In this document: one piece after another, positions 1 through 8,922 of the stretch
Numbering within the stretch: the first letter of the stretch is position 1
Layout: the number at the start of each line of letters is the position of its first letter
DNA from: Nectonema munidae
Taxonomy: Eukaryota > Nematomorpha > Nectonematoida > Nectonematidae
Direction of reading: 5' to 3'
DNA: 64,000 nucleotides
Assembly: GCA_030549495.1 (NCBI GenBank)
Contig: JAUIRK010000858.1
Coordinates: 322,501-386,500 of the forward strand
The notes under the pieces: generated by a model
What the model saw: the letters and a program-made list of their open reading frames with translations, nothing else
What the model was told of the DNA's origin: nothing
Databases searched by the model: none
Translations under genes and position numbers: made by a program

Positions 1-585
1 AAACACTAAATATAATTAAAAATGCATGATGTGATAATCTTGCCAAATTTCGTACATTATCGATGCTTTTGATAAACCTTTACAATGGTGTGTTTACTCT
101 CTCTCATTGATTAAGGCTAGTGATTAGTTGTGCCATAATAATAATCTTTCTGCAGTTTGTTTGCCAAACATATTCACGCTTCCCCCTCTTTGACCACCAT
201 ATGATCTCACCTCACAAGAATTTAACAGCTTAGAATTTTTAAAAATCATCAAGTTTTACTTTCAAAATAATATATACATTTTATTTGAAAAATTGCTATT
301 TCATTATGATGATGGAGTTGGCGGATTAATTGAACTGATGAAAGGTTAAAAAATAAAGAATGAAAAAAACATTTTGTAAAAAGTTTAATTCATTTTACTA
401 AATAAAAATTTTTACTCAAATTTCTTAACTCGACTTTGGAAACCACTGCCTCAAATAAAAGAACAAAGGTGTGAAAGTATCCTAATCCACCCAGAAGATA
501 TGACGATTAGGAGCTTATTTTTACGTTATTTTAAAAGATATAAAAATATGGGCTTGGGTTTATATCCCATGTGTTTCTTATTTAG
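1..585. other. AT-rich intronic or upstream sequence of the BUB1-like gene
   Basis: No exon was recognised here. The stretch ends in a pyrimidine-rich acceptor and AG at 584-585, directly before the kinase glycine loop, so at least its right end is an intron. Confidence 0.5.
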
Positions 586-3535
586 GTGAAGGAGCGTATG
601 CTAAAGTGTATCTCGCCTCATACAAAGTAGAGCAGGAGGAGATGAATGTGGATAACGTAATAAAATTCGCTTTCAAAATCATGAAAGACGTCTCCTTCTG
701 GGAGTACTACATCTCATATCAAATATTTTGTCGACTCTTAAAATCACAAAAACTCATATGCCAAAACTCCTTTCTCATGATTAATGGCGCCCAAAAGTTT
801 TCTAACTGCATGGCATTTGTGATGCCCTTCTACGCGTGTGGATCTCTTCTCGGTGTAAGCTACTTAATTTATGAACCGTTTACACAGTTTGCCATGCATC
901 CATCCTAACTTCATCTGGGATTTTAAACCCTCAGTGATACATTATATTTTAGAAGCACTGTTGCTAAATGCTTCGTAACAAAACTAGCCATTACGGTAAT
1001 AAAAATTAGGCATACACAATTTAAAAACTTTCGTTTAAAATATTGGTGTCAAAAACACTTGCATATCATTTCTAAAAGATCTAGTGGGTTGCACAACTAG
1101 TCATCACAACTGCGTGCTTGTTATTAATGAAGTTGGACTTTAAAGGGGTAATTTGCATTGCATTAAATTCCTAATATATTTTTATTTACAAAAATAACTT
1201 TCTCGAATCAACTAGAAGTCAAATAAAAGATGAATACCTATCCACCCCTCCCCCTTCCTGAATACGCCACTGCTAGTAGCATAAAAGTATCTGACACAAA
1301 CTCAAAAGTTTTGTTGTCGAAATATCTGTAGCTGCTTTAATCAATAATATAATTAACTTTAATTTATTTAAGAATTACAAAAATTTTAAAAAATAACTAC
1401 ACTTCCTCCATTTTTTATCCACTTAGTTGTGTGTAGTTTTAAATGTTGTATTTTGCTTTTAACCTTTAATATTATCAGTAGAACTGAAAGAATACTTCAG
1501 CTGCGCAGGGTCAGAGCCAGGAAGGCGCAAGGGGCTCTAGCTGCCCTAAATTTCCAAATTAATAATATTTCTAAAAAGAATTAGAAAACTTTTACATAAA
1601 ATAACGCTAATTTTTAAACTTACACAAATCTTAACACCCTACCACAGTCTTTTCTACAGATGACGTATTAAAGAAATATCAATATAGATATTTGGGACCT
1701 TGTATCTAATTTGTTTTTGTTTTTAGCCAGTTTTAAATTTTTACTTGCTACGGGACTGCAATGCATATGCACCAAACTCGCGGTCAAAGCTTTGAAACGC
1801 TTATTTTTTATTGCAAAGTAATTTTACTAAAGAAGTTGACTTTATGTCGTTTTGGAACGACAAAATCCTTAAATATAGTAACTTAATTAACATATTTAGT
1901 TTTTTTCTTCTATTATATATTTTACACTAGACTGCATAATGTAAAATTCTTCTGAAAGAAGTGTGTCCAATTTTTTATAGCATCTTTACACAAAAATTAG
2001 CCACTTTAGTTAAAATAACCATAAAGAGTTACAAACAAGTCAAAGTGAACATTGGAAAGGAACTTTAGTATGCAACTTTTAATAAGGGGGCGTGAGTAAG
2101 ATTAGTTAGATACCGGCTTTCGATAACTCAAGGTCTTGGGTTCGATCCCACATCAGACACTTGCCCCATTACAAGCAGCGTAATTGTGCCTTCTCGATGA
2201 AAACATCCTAAGGACATAATATGAATGAATAAAAATACGTTTAAAAGACGCTGAGAAAGAAATCATAGAAATAGAACTGAATTAACAGATGATGTATCAT
2301 TGCTGAGGTGATGTGATTATTAAGCCTAGGAGTAGTTGTGTGACAAATGATGCGAGCTTTCCTGGGATCAAATCGGTTTAACAAGACTCCCAGCCATAAT
2401 TTGGCTCGCTACATAAAATCATTTTTAACAGCGATTTATTCATCTGCAAGATTAATATAAGTTTGTAAGTATTTTTTATTATTCTAAAAAATATATTTTC
2501 CTTATATTTCTTGCGCAGGAAGGAAAAGACTTAAAATTTGGCTAAATATTGGCGGAGTTTATATTTTAGGTGGATAACTTCTTTAAATTAGATATACTTA
2601 GCTACATTTAATTAGGTAGCCATTGATTTAAAAAGGTAGGTTCTCAGGTAAGTAATACCCTCTTAAGTAATTAATAAACGTTTAATATCTATACAACATA
2701 CTTCATATGTTTGGCAATTATATCAATAGCTCGTTTTTTTGGTCTCCTTGACTTTGCTTGTAATCTTTATTTACGATGTTTTTTAATTCTGTCTAGTTTA
2801 TCAACAAACTAAAATTGAAGAAAATCAAAATACCGGAATCAATGGCTTTGTTCTTCTGTACGGAGCTTTTAATCATTATGGAAAATCTTCATTACCTCTG
2901 CAATATCATTCACAATGATATAAAGCCAGAAAATATTCTCTTGGCGTATTTTTTCCCTTCTCTTTATCGAAGCTGTGTCCATTTAACTTCTATTTTTTAC
3001 AGAAATGTAGATACACTGTCAACAGTTAACTTTTCGAACTGGTGCGAATCAGTTCCAACGAACATCTTAGTACTCGTCGATTACAACAGGAGTATAGACC
3101 TGAGCTTGTATAAGAAAGGTTTTTGCTTTCAATAATTCTCTTCTTACCGAAATTTTTTTATATGTCTTGCTTTTAGATACTTATTTCCAGTATAAAAGCA
3201 AAAAAAATTCTTGTAGGTGTCCAGAAATGCATCGAAATTATCCCTGGAACTTTCATTCTGATTATTTTGGGTTCTTAAGCGTGCTACACGCCCTAATATT
3301 TTACTCCGAAATTCACATCAACCAAAGTCAAAATGAAAACTTTCACATATCACAATCCTTTCCAAGAAATTTTAAGTATTCCCAGGCTTGGTCACGCTTA
3401 TTTAATGAATTGCTAAATCTTTCAAAATTTACTTTGTTTGATCTGACCAAAGCGCGAAAAAAATTTCAGCAACTTTTTATAGCGGAGAGCTCTGCCTTCA
3501 AAAAAGAAGCTAAGCTTGTGTTTCAGTCTATTTAA
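586..3535 (+). CDS. BUB1: BUB1-like mitotic checkpoint serine/threonine kinase, C-terminal kinase domain (partial, 4 exons)
   Basis: Four exons can be joined by GT-AG splicing in one frame: 586-854, 2797-2945, 3003-3118 and 3177-3535. Seen: a glycine-rich loop GEGAYAKVYLA at the start, the ATP lysine in FAFKIMKD, the hinge-like MPFYACGSLL, the catalytic loop IIHNDIKPEN, a DFG-position VDYN, and CPEMHRNYPWNFHSDYFG. This last segment matches the BUB1 family feature in which a Cys/Glu-Met...PW...DYFG stretch replaces the usual activation-loop end. BUB1 acts at kinetochores in the spindle assembly checkpoint and phosphorylates histone H2A; that role comes from family knowledge. The N-terminal TPR and kinetochore-binding exons must lie left of the window. 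The first intron is 1.9 kb and carries a SINE; the next two are 57 and 58 bp. The 57-bp intron is a multiple of three with no stop, so it reads through and could be mistaken for coding. BUBR1 is the main alternative, but the catalytic residues are kept, which favours BUB1. Confidence 0.85.
2085..2214 (+). repeat. tRNA-derived SINE, family A, copy 1
   Basis: The head has an A-box-like segment (GTTAGATACCGG) and a B-box (GGTTCGATCCC). It is followed by a body (ACAAGC-GCG-AATTGTGCCTTCTCGATGAAAAC) shared with copies at 7064, 59092 and, reversed, 63257. It sits inside the first intron of the BUB1-like gene. RNA polymerase III box structure plus a shared non-tRNA body identifies a SINE rather than a tRNA gene. 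Confidence 0.8.
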
Positions 3536-3629
3536 ATTCAGTGAAGAGTAATCACTTGATCACCTTTTTATTTTCAAAAAAAAGTCATAGTTGATGCTAA
3601 TTTATAAATGTTATGCAAATTTTTATTAG

Positions 3630-3635
3630 AATAAA
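3630..3635 (+). promoter_or_regulatory. polyadenylation signal of the BUB1-like gene
   Basis: AATAAA lies about 95 bp after the stop codon of the BUB1-like gene. It is followed by T-rich sequence, as expected for cleavage and polyadenylation. Confidence 0.5.
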
Positions 3636-4199
3636 TTTTATAATTTATTTTTTCAAACTGTCTTCTTTCTATTTTTGTGCATCTTACCCAGGGCGGCTAA
3701 AATGTCCTAACTGAAGATTTTAGTTGCTGGAACTAAATCCACCTATTGGTATAGATGAGAGCTGGAGAACCAATCATTCAATTGTTTTCCTCGTATCTTT
3801 GAAGCTTTTGAATGAATTTTAGAATTAAAAAGTTTTTTTGAAAAATGAGCCATAATATTGCTTTTAAATATTTTTTATTTTTTCAATATTTCTCTTTTCC
3901 ATTGTCATTTAAAGCTTTAATTATTATTATTCTAAATAATTTCATTGTTTGAATTCAATCTTTTTCTCGTTTTTTTTTAAAATTTTTGCTCCATAAACTT
4001 TATAATTATAAAAAGATAATTTTATAATATACTTGATAATTTACATAAGCTAACCCTTTTAATTTTAGTTATTATAATATACTTTTTTATATTCTTTCCT
4101 TTAATTTATTTTTAATGATAATATGATTTGCTAATTCCTTTCTTTATTTTATTTTAAAACAAGTAAAAATCTTTTAGATTTTATGTAATATATTATCAT

Positions 4200-4855
4200 A
4201 TCTTTGATCTTTGCGTGTACCAATGGTTTTTACGTCTACTAATGGTATTTATGGGGGATATCAATGATTATTAGGGGTGCCAATGGTCTTTAGACTGGTA
4301 ACAATCAGGTCCGTATCAAGGGATCATGGCGCCCCAGAGCAAAGATCCTGAATGTTGCTTGCTCTTTTTTCACTTATCCCCACCCAATTCTGGCTTAAAA
4401 AGTGATTTGGAAAAAAATGCTTATATTTATATTAAGGCACATAATTCAGATATATACTGACTGAGTCTAAGACAGTCTCCATTAGATGTTCATTTTTTGT
4501 GTTTTAGCAGCAGCAAAATTATCGATAACTTCGTCAAAATCAACACAATCGAAAACTTCTTTCTCAATACTCATAAGAGCAAGACTTTGGAGGCGGGCTT
4601 GCCCCATAGTGCTTCTTAGGTAGGAAAATGAAATGGCGCCCGGGGCAATTGCCCTCCTTAATACGGCCCTGGTAACAATTTACGGGGCGTACCCATGATC
4701 TTTTCGGGTACCAATGATTTTTGTGACTATCAATGATCTTTGAGGGGACGGGGATTAAGGTACCAATGATTTTTGAGGGGAACTAGAATAACACTATCAA
4801 TGATCTTTGAAACACCTTGAATCATAGTACCAATGATCTTTCACATGACCTAGAA
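4200..4855. repeat. degenerate tandem repeat with a TACCAATGATCTTT core
   Basis: Irregular copies of a unit containing (TACCAATGATCTTT, often followed by GAGGGG) recur from about 4217 to 4845. The array is interrupted at 4306-4671 by a hAT-type MITE. Unit spacing is uneven, about 25-45 bp, so this is an old minisatellite. Confidence 0.6.
4306..4671. mobile_element. hAT-type MITE, 366 bp, with 8-bp target duplication
   Basis: The left end reads CAGGTCCGTATCAAGG and the right end is the inverse of CAGGGCCGTATTAAGG. Both are flanked by GTAACAAT (4298-4305 and 4672-4679). A CAGG-type terminal inverted repeat with an 8-bp duplication is the signature of hAT transposons. No transposase frame is present, so the element is non-autonomous. 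It landed in the CAATGATCTTT repeat array. Confidence 0.85.
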
Positions 4856-4889
4856 TCCAACGTCTCAAGCGAAACCTTTCAAGTAAAAA

Positions 4890-6655
4890 ACGGGCATCTG
4901 AAGGGGGTGAAAAGCCTTTCGAGGGGGTGAAAAAAGCGTGATTTCAAGGCGGGGATGTGAAGGGGGTGAAAAAAAAGAAAAATAGCGGAATTTCAATGGA
5001 GTGAAATAAGAAAAAAAGGGATTTCAATTGGGTGGCAAATGCCGGATCTCAAAGGGGGTATAATCAAACAGGATTTCAAGGGTGTGAAAATGTTTTTCAA
5101 GGATGGAAAACTAAAGAAAAAAAGTGGGATTTCTATGGGCTGAAATAAAAAAAAGGGATTTCAAGGGGCTGAAAAAACAAAATAAGCTTGATTTCAAGGG
5201 AGTGAAATAAAAAAAGAACGGATTTCAAGGGGGTGAAAAAAAGCCTTTTAAGGGGAAGAACAAAAAAAGTGGGATTTGAGGGGGATGATATAAAAAAAGG
5301 ATATCAAGGGGGTGAAAAAATGAAAATAAGCCTGGATTTCAAGGGAGTGAAATAAAAACGAAGAGATTTTAAAGGGGTGAAAAAAGCCTTTCAAGTGAGG
5401 AAAAAGTCTTTCAAGGGTGTGAAAATAAATAAAATAAACGGGATTGTGAGGAAGTGAAATAAAAAATAAGTGATTTCAAGGGGATGAAATAAAGAAAATA
5501 AGCGGGATTTCAAGAGAGTGAAATGAAAACAGAAATGATTTCAAAGGGGTGAAAAAAGTTTTTCATGTGTGGAGAACAAAAGAAAAAATTCTGGATTTCA
5601 AGGGGTTGAAATAAAAAAAAGGATTTCAAGTTGGTAAAAAACGAAATATTTGGAATTACAAGGGAGTGAAATTAAAAAAATAAGGGATTTCAACCTGGTG
5701 AAAAAAGCCTTTTAATCGAAATTTCAACAACATTGAAAAAACGATTTAAATGGGAACAAAAAAGCGGTATTTCATGAGAGGGAAATAAAAAAAGGGATTT
5801 CTAAGGGGTGAAAAAGAAAATAAGCCAGATTTCAAGGGAGGGAAATGAAAAAAGAAGGGATTTTAAGGGGGGTGAAAAAGCCATTCAATCTAGATTTCAA
5901 GGGGTAGAACAAAAGAGGATTTTAAAGGGGTGAATAAAGCAGGCTCTTAAAGGGGTGAAAAAAAGAAAATAAGCAGGATTTCATGGGAGAAATAAAAAAT
6001 AAGTGATTTAGAGGTGGTAAAAAAGCTTTTAAGGGCGGTGAAAAAAACGAAGTTTTAAAGGGGCTGAAAAAGTCTTTCAATGGGGGAGAAAAAAATCCGA
6101 ATTTCAAGGAAGTGGAATAAAAAAAAAGGGATTTCAAGGGGTAAGATTAGGGTTAATAAATTAATTTTATTTTAATTAATTGAAATAAAGGCTTTCAAGA
6201 GGGGTGAAAAAACAAGAATTTAAAGGGGGTGAAAAGTCTTTCAAGGGTGGAGAAAAAAAAATTTGCCACATTTCATAGGAGTGAAATAAAAAAAGAATGG
6301 GATTCATGTGGGTGTCAAGAACGGGATTTGAAAGGGGGTGAAATAAACAAACGGAATTTCAAGGGTGTGAAAATGTCTTTCATGTGGGGAGAACAAAAGA
6401 AAAAAAGTAGCATTTCAATGGGGTGAAATAAAAAAACAGTATTTCAAGGGAGTGAAAAAGTCTTTCAAGGACGAGAAAGAAAATAATCAGGATTTTAAGG
6501 GAGTGAAATAAAAAAGAAGGGATTTAAAGGGGTGAAAAAGCCTTTTAATCGAGATTTCAATGGCGGTGAAAAAACGGGGATTTAAAGGGGGTGAAAAAAT
6601 CTTTCATGCGGGATTTCAACAAAATATGTGGGATTACAAGGGAGTGAGAGTTATT
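4890..6655. repeat. purine-rich minisatellite array (GGATTTCAAGGGGGTGAAAA type)
   Basis: About 1.75 kb made almost only of variants of two alternating phrases: GGGATTTCAAGGGGGTGAAA and AAAGCCTTTCAAGGGGTGAA, separated by short A-runs. The plus strand is nearly all purine with occasional TTTC. The array is broken once near 6145-6190 by a short AT-rich stretch. Open frames on either strand here are repeat artefacts. Confidence 0.85.
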
Positions 6656-7063
6656 TTAATATAAACAAAAAGAAGAAATTATTTAAGTATAATCCTCAAA
6701 TAATAATTAAAAATATATAGAATATTAACTTTTTATTTCAAAATTTATTAAATAGCAATTGAAAACAGCGGTTTATAGAATTATTATTTTTTTGGTTGTT
6801 GGTACATCTAAGTGAAGAATATTCTTTTTAATTGGGTAGAAGATGTAGATGGATTTGGCACCAGATGGGACAGGATCTAAAGAACAATTAATAGTCAAAA
6901 AATTTGCCCTTTTTATAATTTAAGTTACAGTTGATGATGACTTTAATTTAGTTTTCTTTTAAAACAAGATCAATCAGTAAAAAGTATAGAATAATTTTAT
7001 TTAATTTTTGTAACATTATTTTTTATTTCTACGTGCCGTATCAAAGATTATGAAGCTAAAAGA
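6656..7063. other. AT-rich intergenic stretch
   Basis: Low-complexity AT-rich DNA between the purine minisatellite and a SINE. I see no gene or named repeat in it. Confidence 0.4.
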
Positions 7064-7212
7064 AAACGTGAGTAGGGTTGGTTAGATGCTGGATTTGATA
7101 ACTCTAGGTCTTGGGTTCGATTCCCCATCAAGCCTTCTTTCCTCATAGTTCGATACAAGCGGCGCAATTGTGCCTTCTCGATGAAAACACCCCAGGTACC
7201 TTTACCTTTATA
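7064..7212 (+). repeat. tRNA-derived SINE, family A, copy 2
   Basis: Same head (GGTTGGTTAGATGCTGG, then GGTTCGATTCCCC) and body (CGATACAAGCGGCGCAATTG, then TTCTCGATGAAAAC) as the other family A copies. It ends in a short ACCTTT tail. A hAT MITE begins eight bases after the end of this copy. Confidence 0.85.
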
Positions 7213-7220
7213 TCTCTAGT

Positions 7221-7554
7221 CAGTGCCCGCGCTACCTATATAATTTTGGGGCACGTGCCCCCCCGCCCCTCCCCTGTATTAATCTTTGCGCTCCCCCTAA
7301 AATTTTTGGTTTTGCCCCATGCACTTTTTAAAGGAAAAATAAATAAGCAAAAATTGTACACAATAATCTTATATAAATGCTGGTGTATGTGTATGTATAA
7401 TATGAGATTTCTATAGGTTTTTATACAGAAGTACTTCATGCTTTTCAGCAAAGTAATATAGGATATAAAGTAATATAGGAAATAAATTTTTTGCAAATGT
7501 GTTTCTTTGCCCCATTTCAGCCCCCCTTGAAATTTAGCTTTAGCGCGGGCACTG
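7221..7554. mobile_element. hAT-type MITE, 334 bp, with perfect 8-bp target duplication
   Basis: It starts CAGTGCCCGCGCTACC and ends TTTAGCGCGGGCACTG, giving inverted termini of about 13 bp with CAGTG ends. TCTCTAGT flanks both sides (7213-7220 and 7555-7562). The interior has G/C-homopolymer patches and no transposase frame. It inserted beside the tail of a SINE. Confidence 0.9.
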
Positions 7555-7725
7555 TCTCTAGTTCATTTTTTAGCTATTATATATATTATTCTATTTAATT
7601 AGTTATTATAGCTAGTATTTTTCTTTTATTTAATAAAATTGCTTTTTTGTTTACTATAAATTAGAATAAAAATTCACAAAAAGGAAAAAATAATTATTTT
7701 TTAGCTACATCCTGGTAAAATCTAG

Positions 7726-7821
7726 CGCACTTTTTTACAATACCCACTCGATAATCAAGCTTGGAATGACCATATCAAGAACCTACAGTCCACAGCTAGT
7801 GTTATTTGTCGACACTTGAAG
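7726..7821 (+). CDS. possible orphan host exon, 32 codons
   Basis: An acceptor (TCTAG, 7724-7725) and a donor (AAG|GTAAAT) bracket 96 bp that are open in one frame, phase 0 at both ends. The peptide includes LDNQAWNDHIKNLQ and VICRHLK, which looks like ordinary folded protein rather than transposon sequence. I do not recognise the family, and no partner exon was found nearby. If it is real, the rest of the gene lies across long, transposon-filled introns. Confidence 0.3.
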
Positions 7822-7829
7822 GTAAATAT

Positions 7830-8322
7830 TTAGGTAATTATAATAACCATTAATTAAAATATAAAATTTTATTTTTTGAATTTGTCAATGCTTTTTTCGT
7901 GGTATCCTTTAATGGCATTTTTTTTAAGAAAAATCGAAATTATTAGTACTTTTTCATTCTATTTTTTTCTCTTTAATTTTACGTTTCTTTGATATCTTTT
8001 TTCCATAAATCATTAATTTTTTTGATATAAAATATATTAGTACTCTGTATGGCTTATATATAGATATATAACAGCGGCGGATCTAGGATATGAAGTTTTT
8101 TATTTAAAATTTTTTTAAAGTTGAGTCTAATTTCTTTATATTTTATGCTACTTTTAAAGTATTTTAAAACAAAATCTAATAATCACGTAAAAAATATAAT
8201 ACGCATATGATTTAAAAAATGTATTAAACAGACATTTAATTAGCAAAACGTTTTAACGTTGTTAAATTTAAAATCAATCGTCCAATAGATGATGAGATAG
8301 AATTAAATTAAATTATTTTTTA
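7830..8322. other. AT-rich stretch with a hAT-like terminus at 8074
   Basis: Mostly AT-rich. CAGCGGCGGATCTAGG at about 8074 resembles the terminal repeat of a hAT element (CAGTGGCGGATCC type), but no matching right end or target duplication could be found before the G+C-rich block. Confidence 0.35.
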
Positions 8323-8922
8323 TTGCTCTGCTTCCTAACTCGCGCTCACATGACTGATCAAAGTAAGGACAAGGCCGACGCGTCCATCCTTACCAGGGCC
8401 GCAAGTGTCACGGCTCTCATGAATGAGATGGTTACCATCAAGAATAGACTGGCTGCTCTCGAGCTCCCAATCGAAGACAAAACTACAATATGTGATCCTT
8501 CACCTTTGTTTGTTCCTACTCCTAAAACCTCGTTCGGTTATGCTGACCATGATGCTTCCCATCCTGAGATTATGGAAAGATATTCTCCTTCTCAGCTCGC
8601 TTCTCGTCGAATTGAAGCTTTCATTAAAAGTTCTCCATCATCATCCAGAAATGCAAAAGATGAACTGTTAATCACTCTTTTCGAAGTTCTGGAGCGTAAC
8701 CTAAACACTTTTCCTGCAGAAGACCTCTCTGTTATTAATAACGCCGCCGCTCTTGCTTGTGCTGCTTCCCAAGGCGGCTGGGAAGCCGCCCGTAAACAGA
8801 TTGGATCCTCCTCAATGAATTGTTTGAACATTCCTGTTGTACCTGCAACTCAACAACAAACGTTCTTTCGCTCAAGGGACAGAGTCAGGCCTGTCCAAAA
8901 GGGAAAGAAGAAGGCGACGTAA
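8323..8922 (+). CDS. G+C-rich open frame of unknown origin, convergent with the viral L frame
   Basis: 199 codons, or 190 if the ATG at 8350 is used, which looks likelier because MTDQSKDK starts the G+C-rich coding-like part. The product has a Ser/Thr-rich N-terminus, a short helix with coiled-coil character (ALMNEMVTIKNRLAALE), a helical region at about 110-165 (KDELLITLFEVLERN, then NNAAALACAASQGGWEAARK), and a basic tail (RSRDRVRPVQKGKKKAT). Base composition resembles the neighbouring L frame, not the host DNA. Its last 51 bases overlap the end of the L frame on the other strand. It could be a viral phosphoprotein-like gene or a retroelement gag-like protein; I recognise neither family, so no function is assigned. 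Confidence 0.45.
   Translation: MLCFLTRAHMTDQSKDKADASILTRAASVTALMNEMVTIKNRLAALELPIEDKTTICDPSPLFVPTPKTSFGYADHDASHPEIMERYSPSQLASRRIEAFIKSSPSSSRNAKDELLITLFEVLERNLNTFPAEDLSVINNAAALACAASQGGWEAARKQIGSSSMNCLNIPVVPATQQQTFFRSRDRVRPVQKGKKKAT

Noticed and set aside
1238..1272. hAT-like terminus (inverse of CAGTGGCGTATTCAGGAAGG)
   Set aside because: No second terminus or target duplication could be paired with it, so no element boundaries can be given.
2100..2160. tRNA-like A and B boxes (also at 7070, 16355, 59100, 63340)
   Set aside because: Arms do not fold into a full cloverleaf and each is fused to a shared non-tRNA body with a tail, so these are SINEs rather than tRNA genes.
5922..6426. Open frames on both strands in the purine repeat (5922-6137 minus, 6229-6426 plus)
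   Set aside because: Products are repeats of FFSPPLK or GVK phrases that arise from the minisatellite itself.
4890..6655. Regular repeat units suggesting a CRISPR array
   Set aside because: Units are degenerate with no unique spacers, and the genome is eukaryotic; it is a minisatellite.
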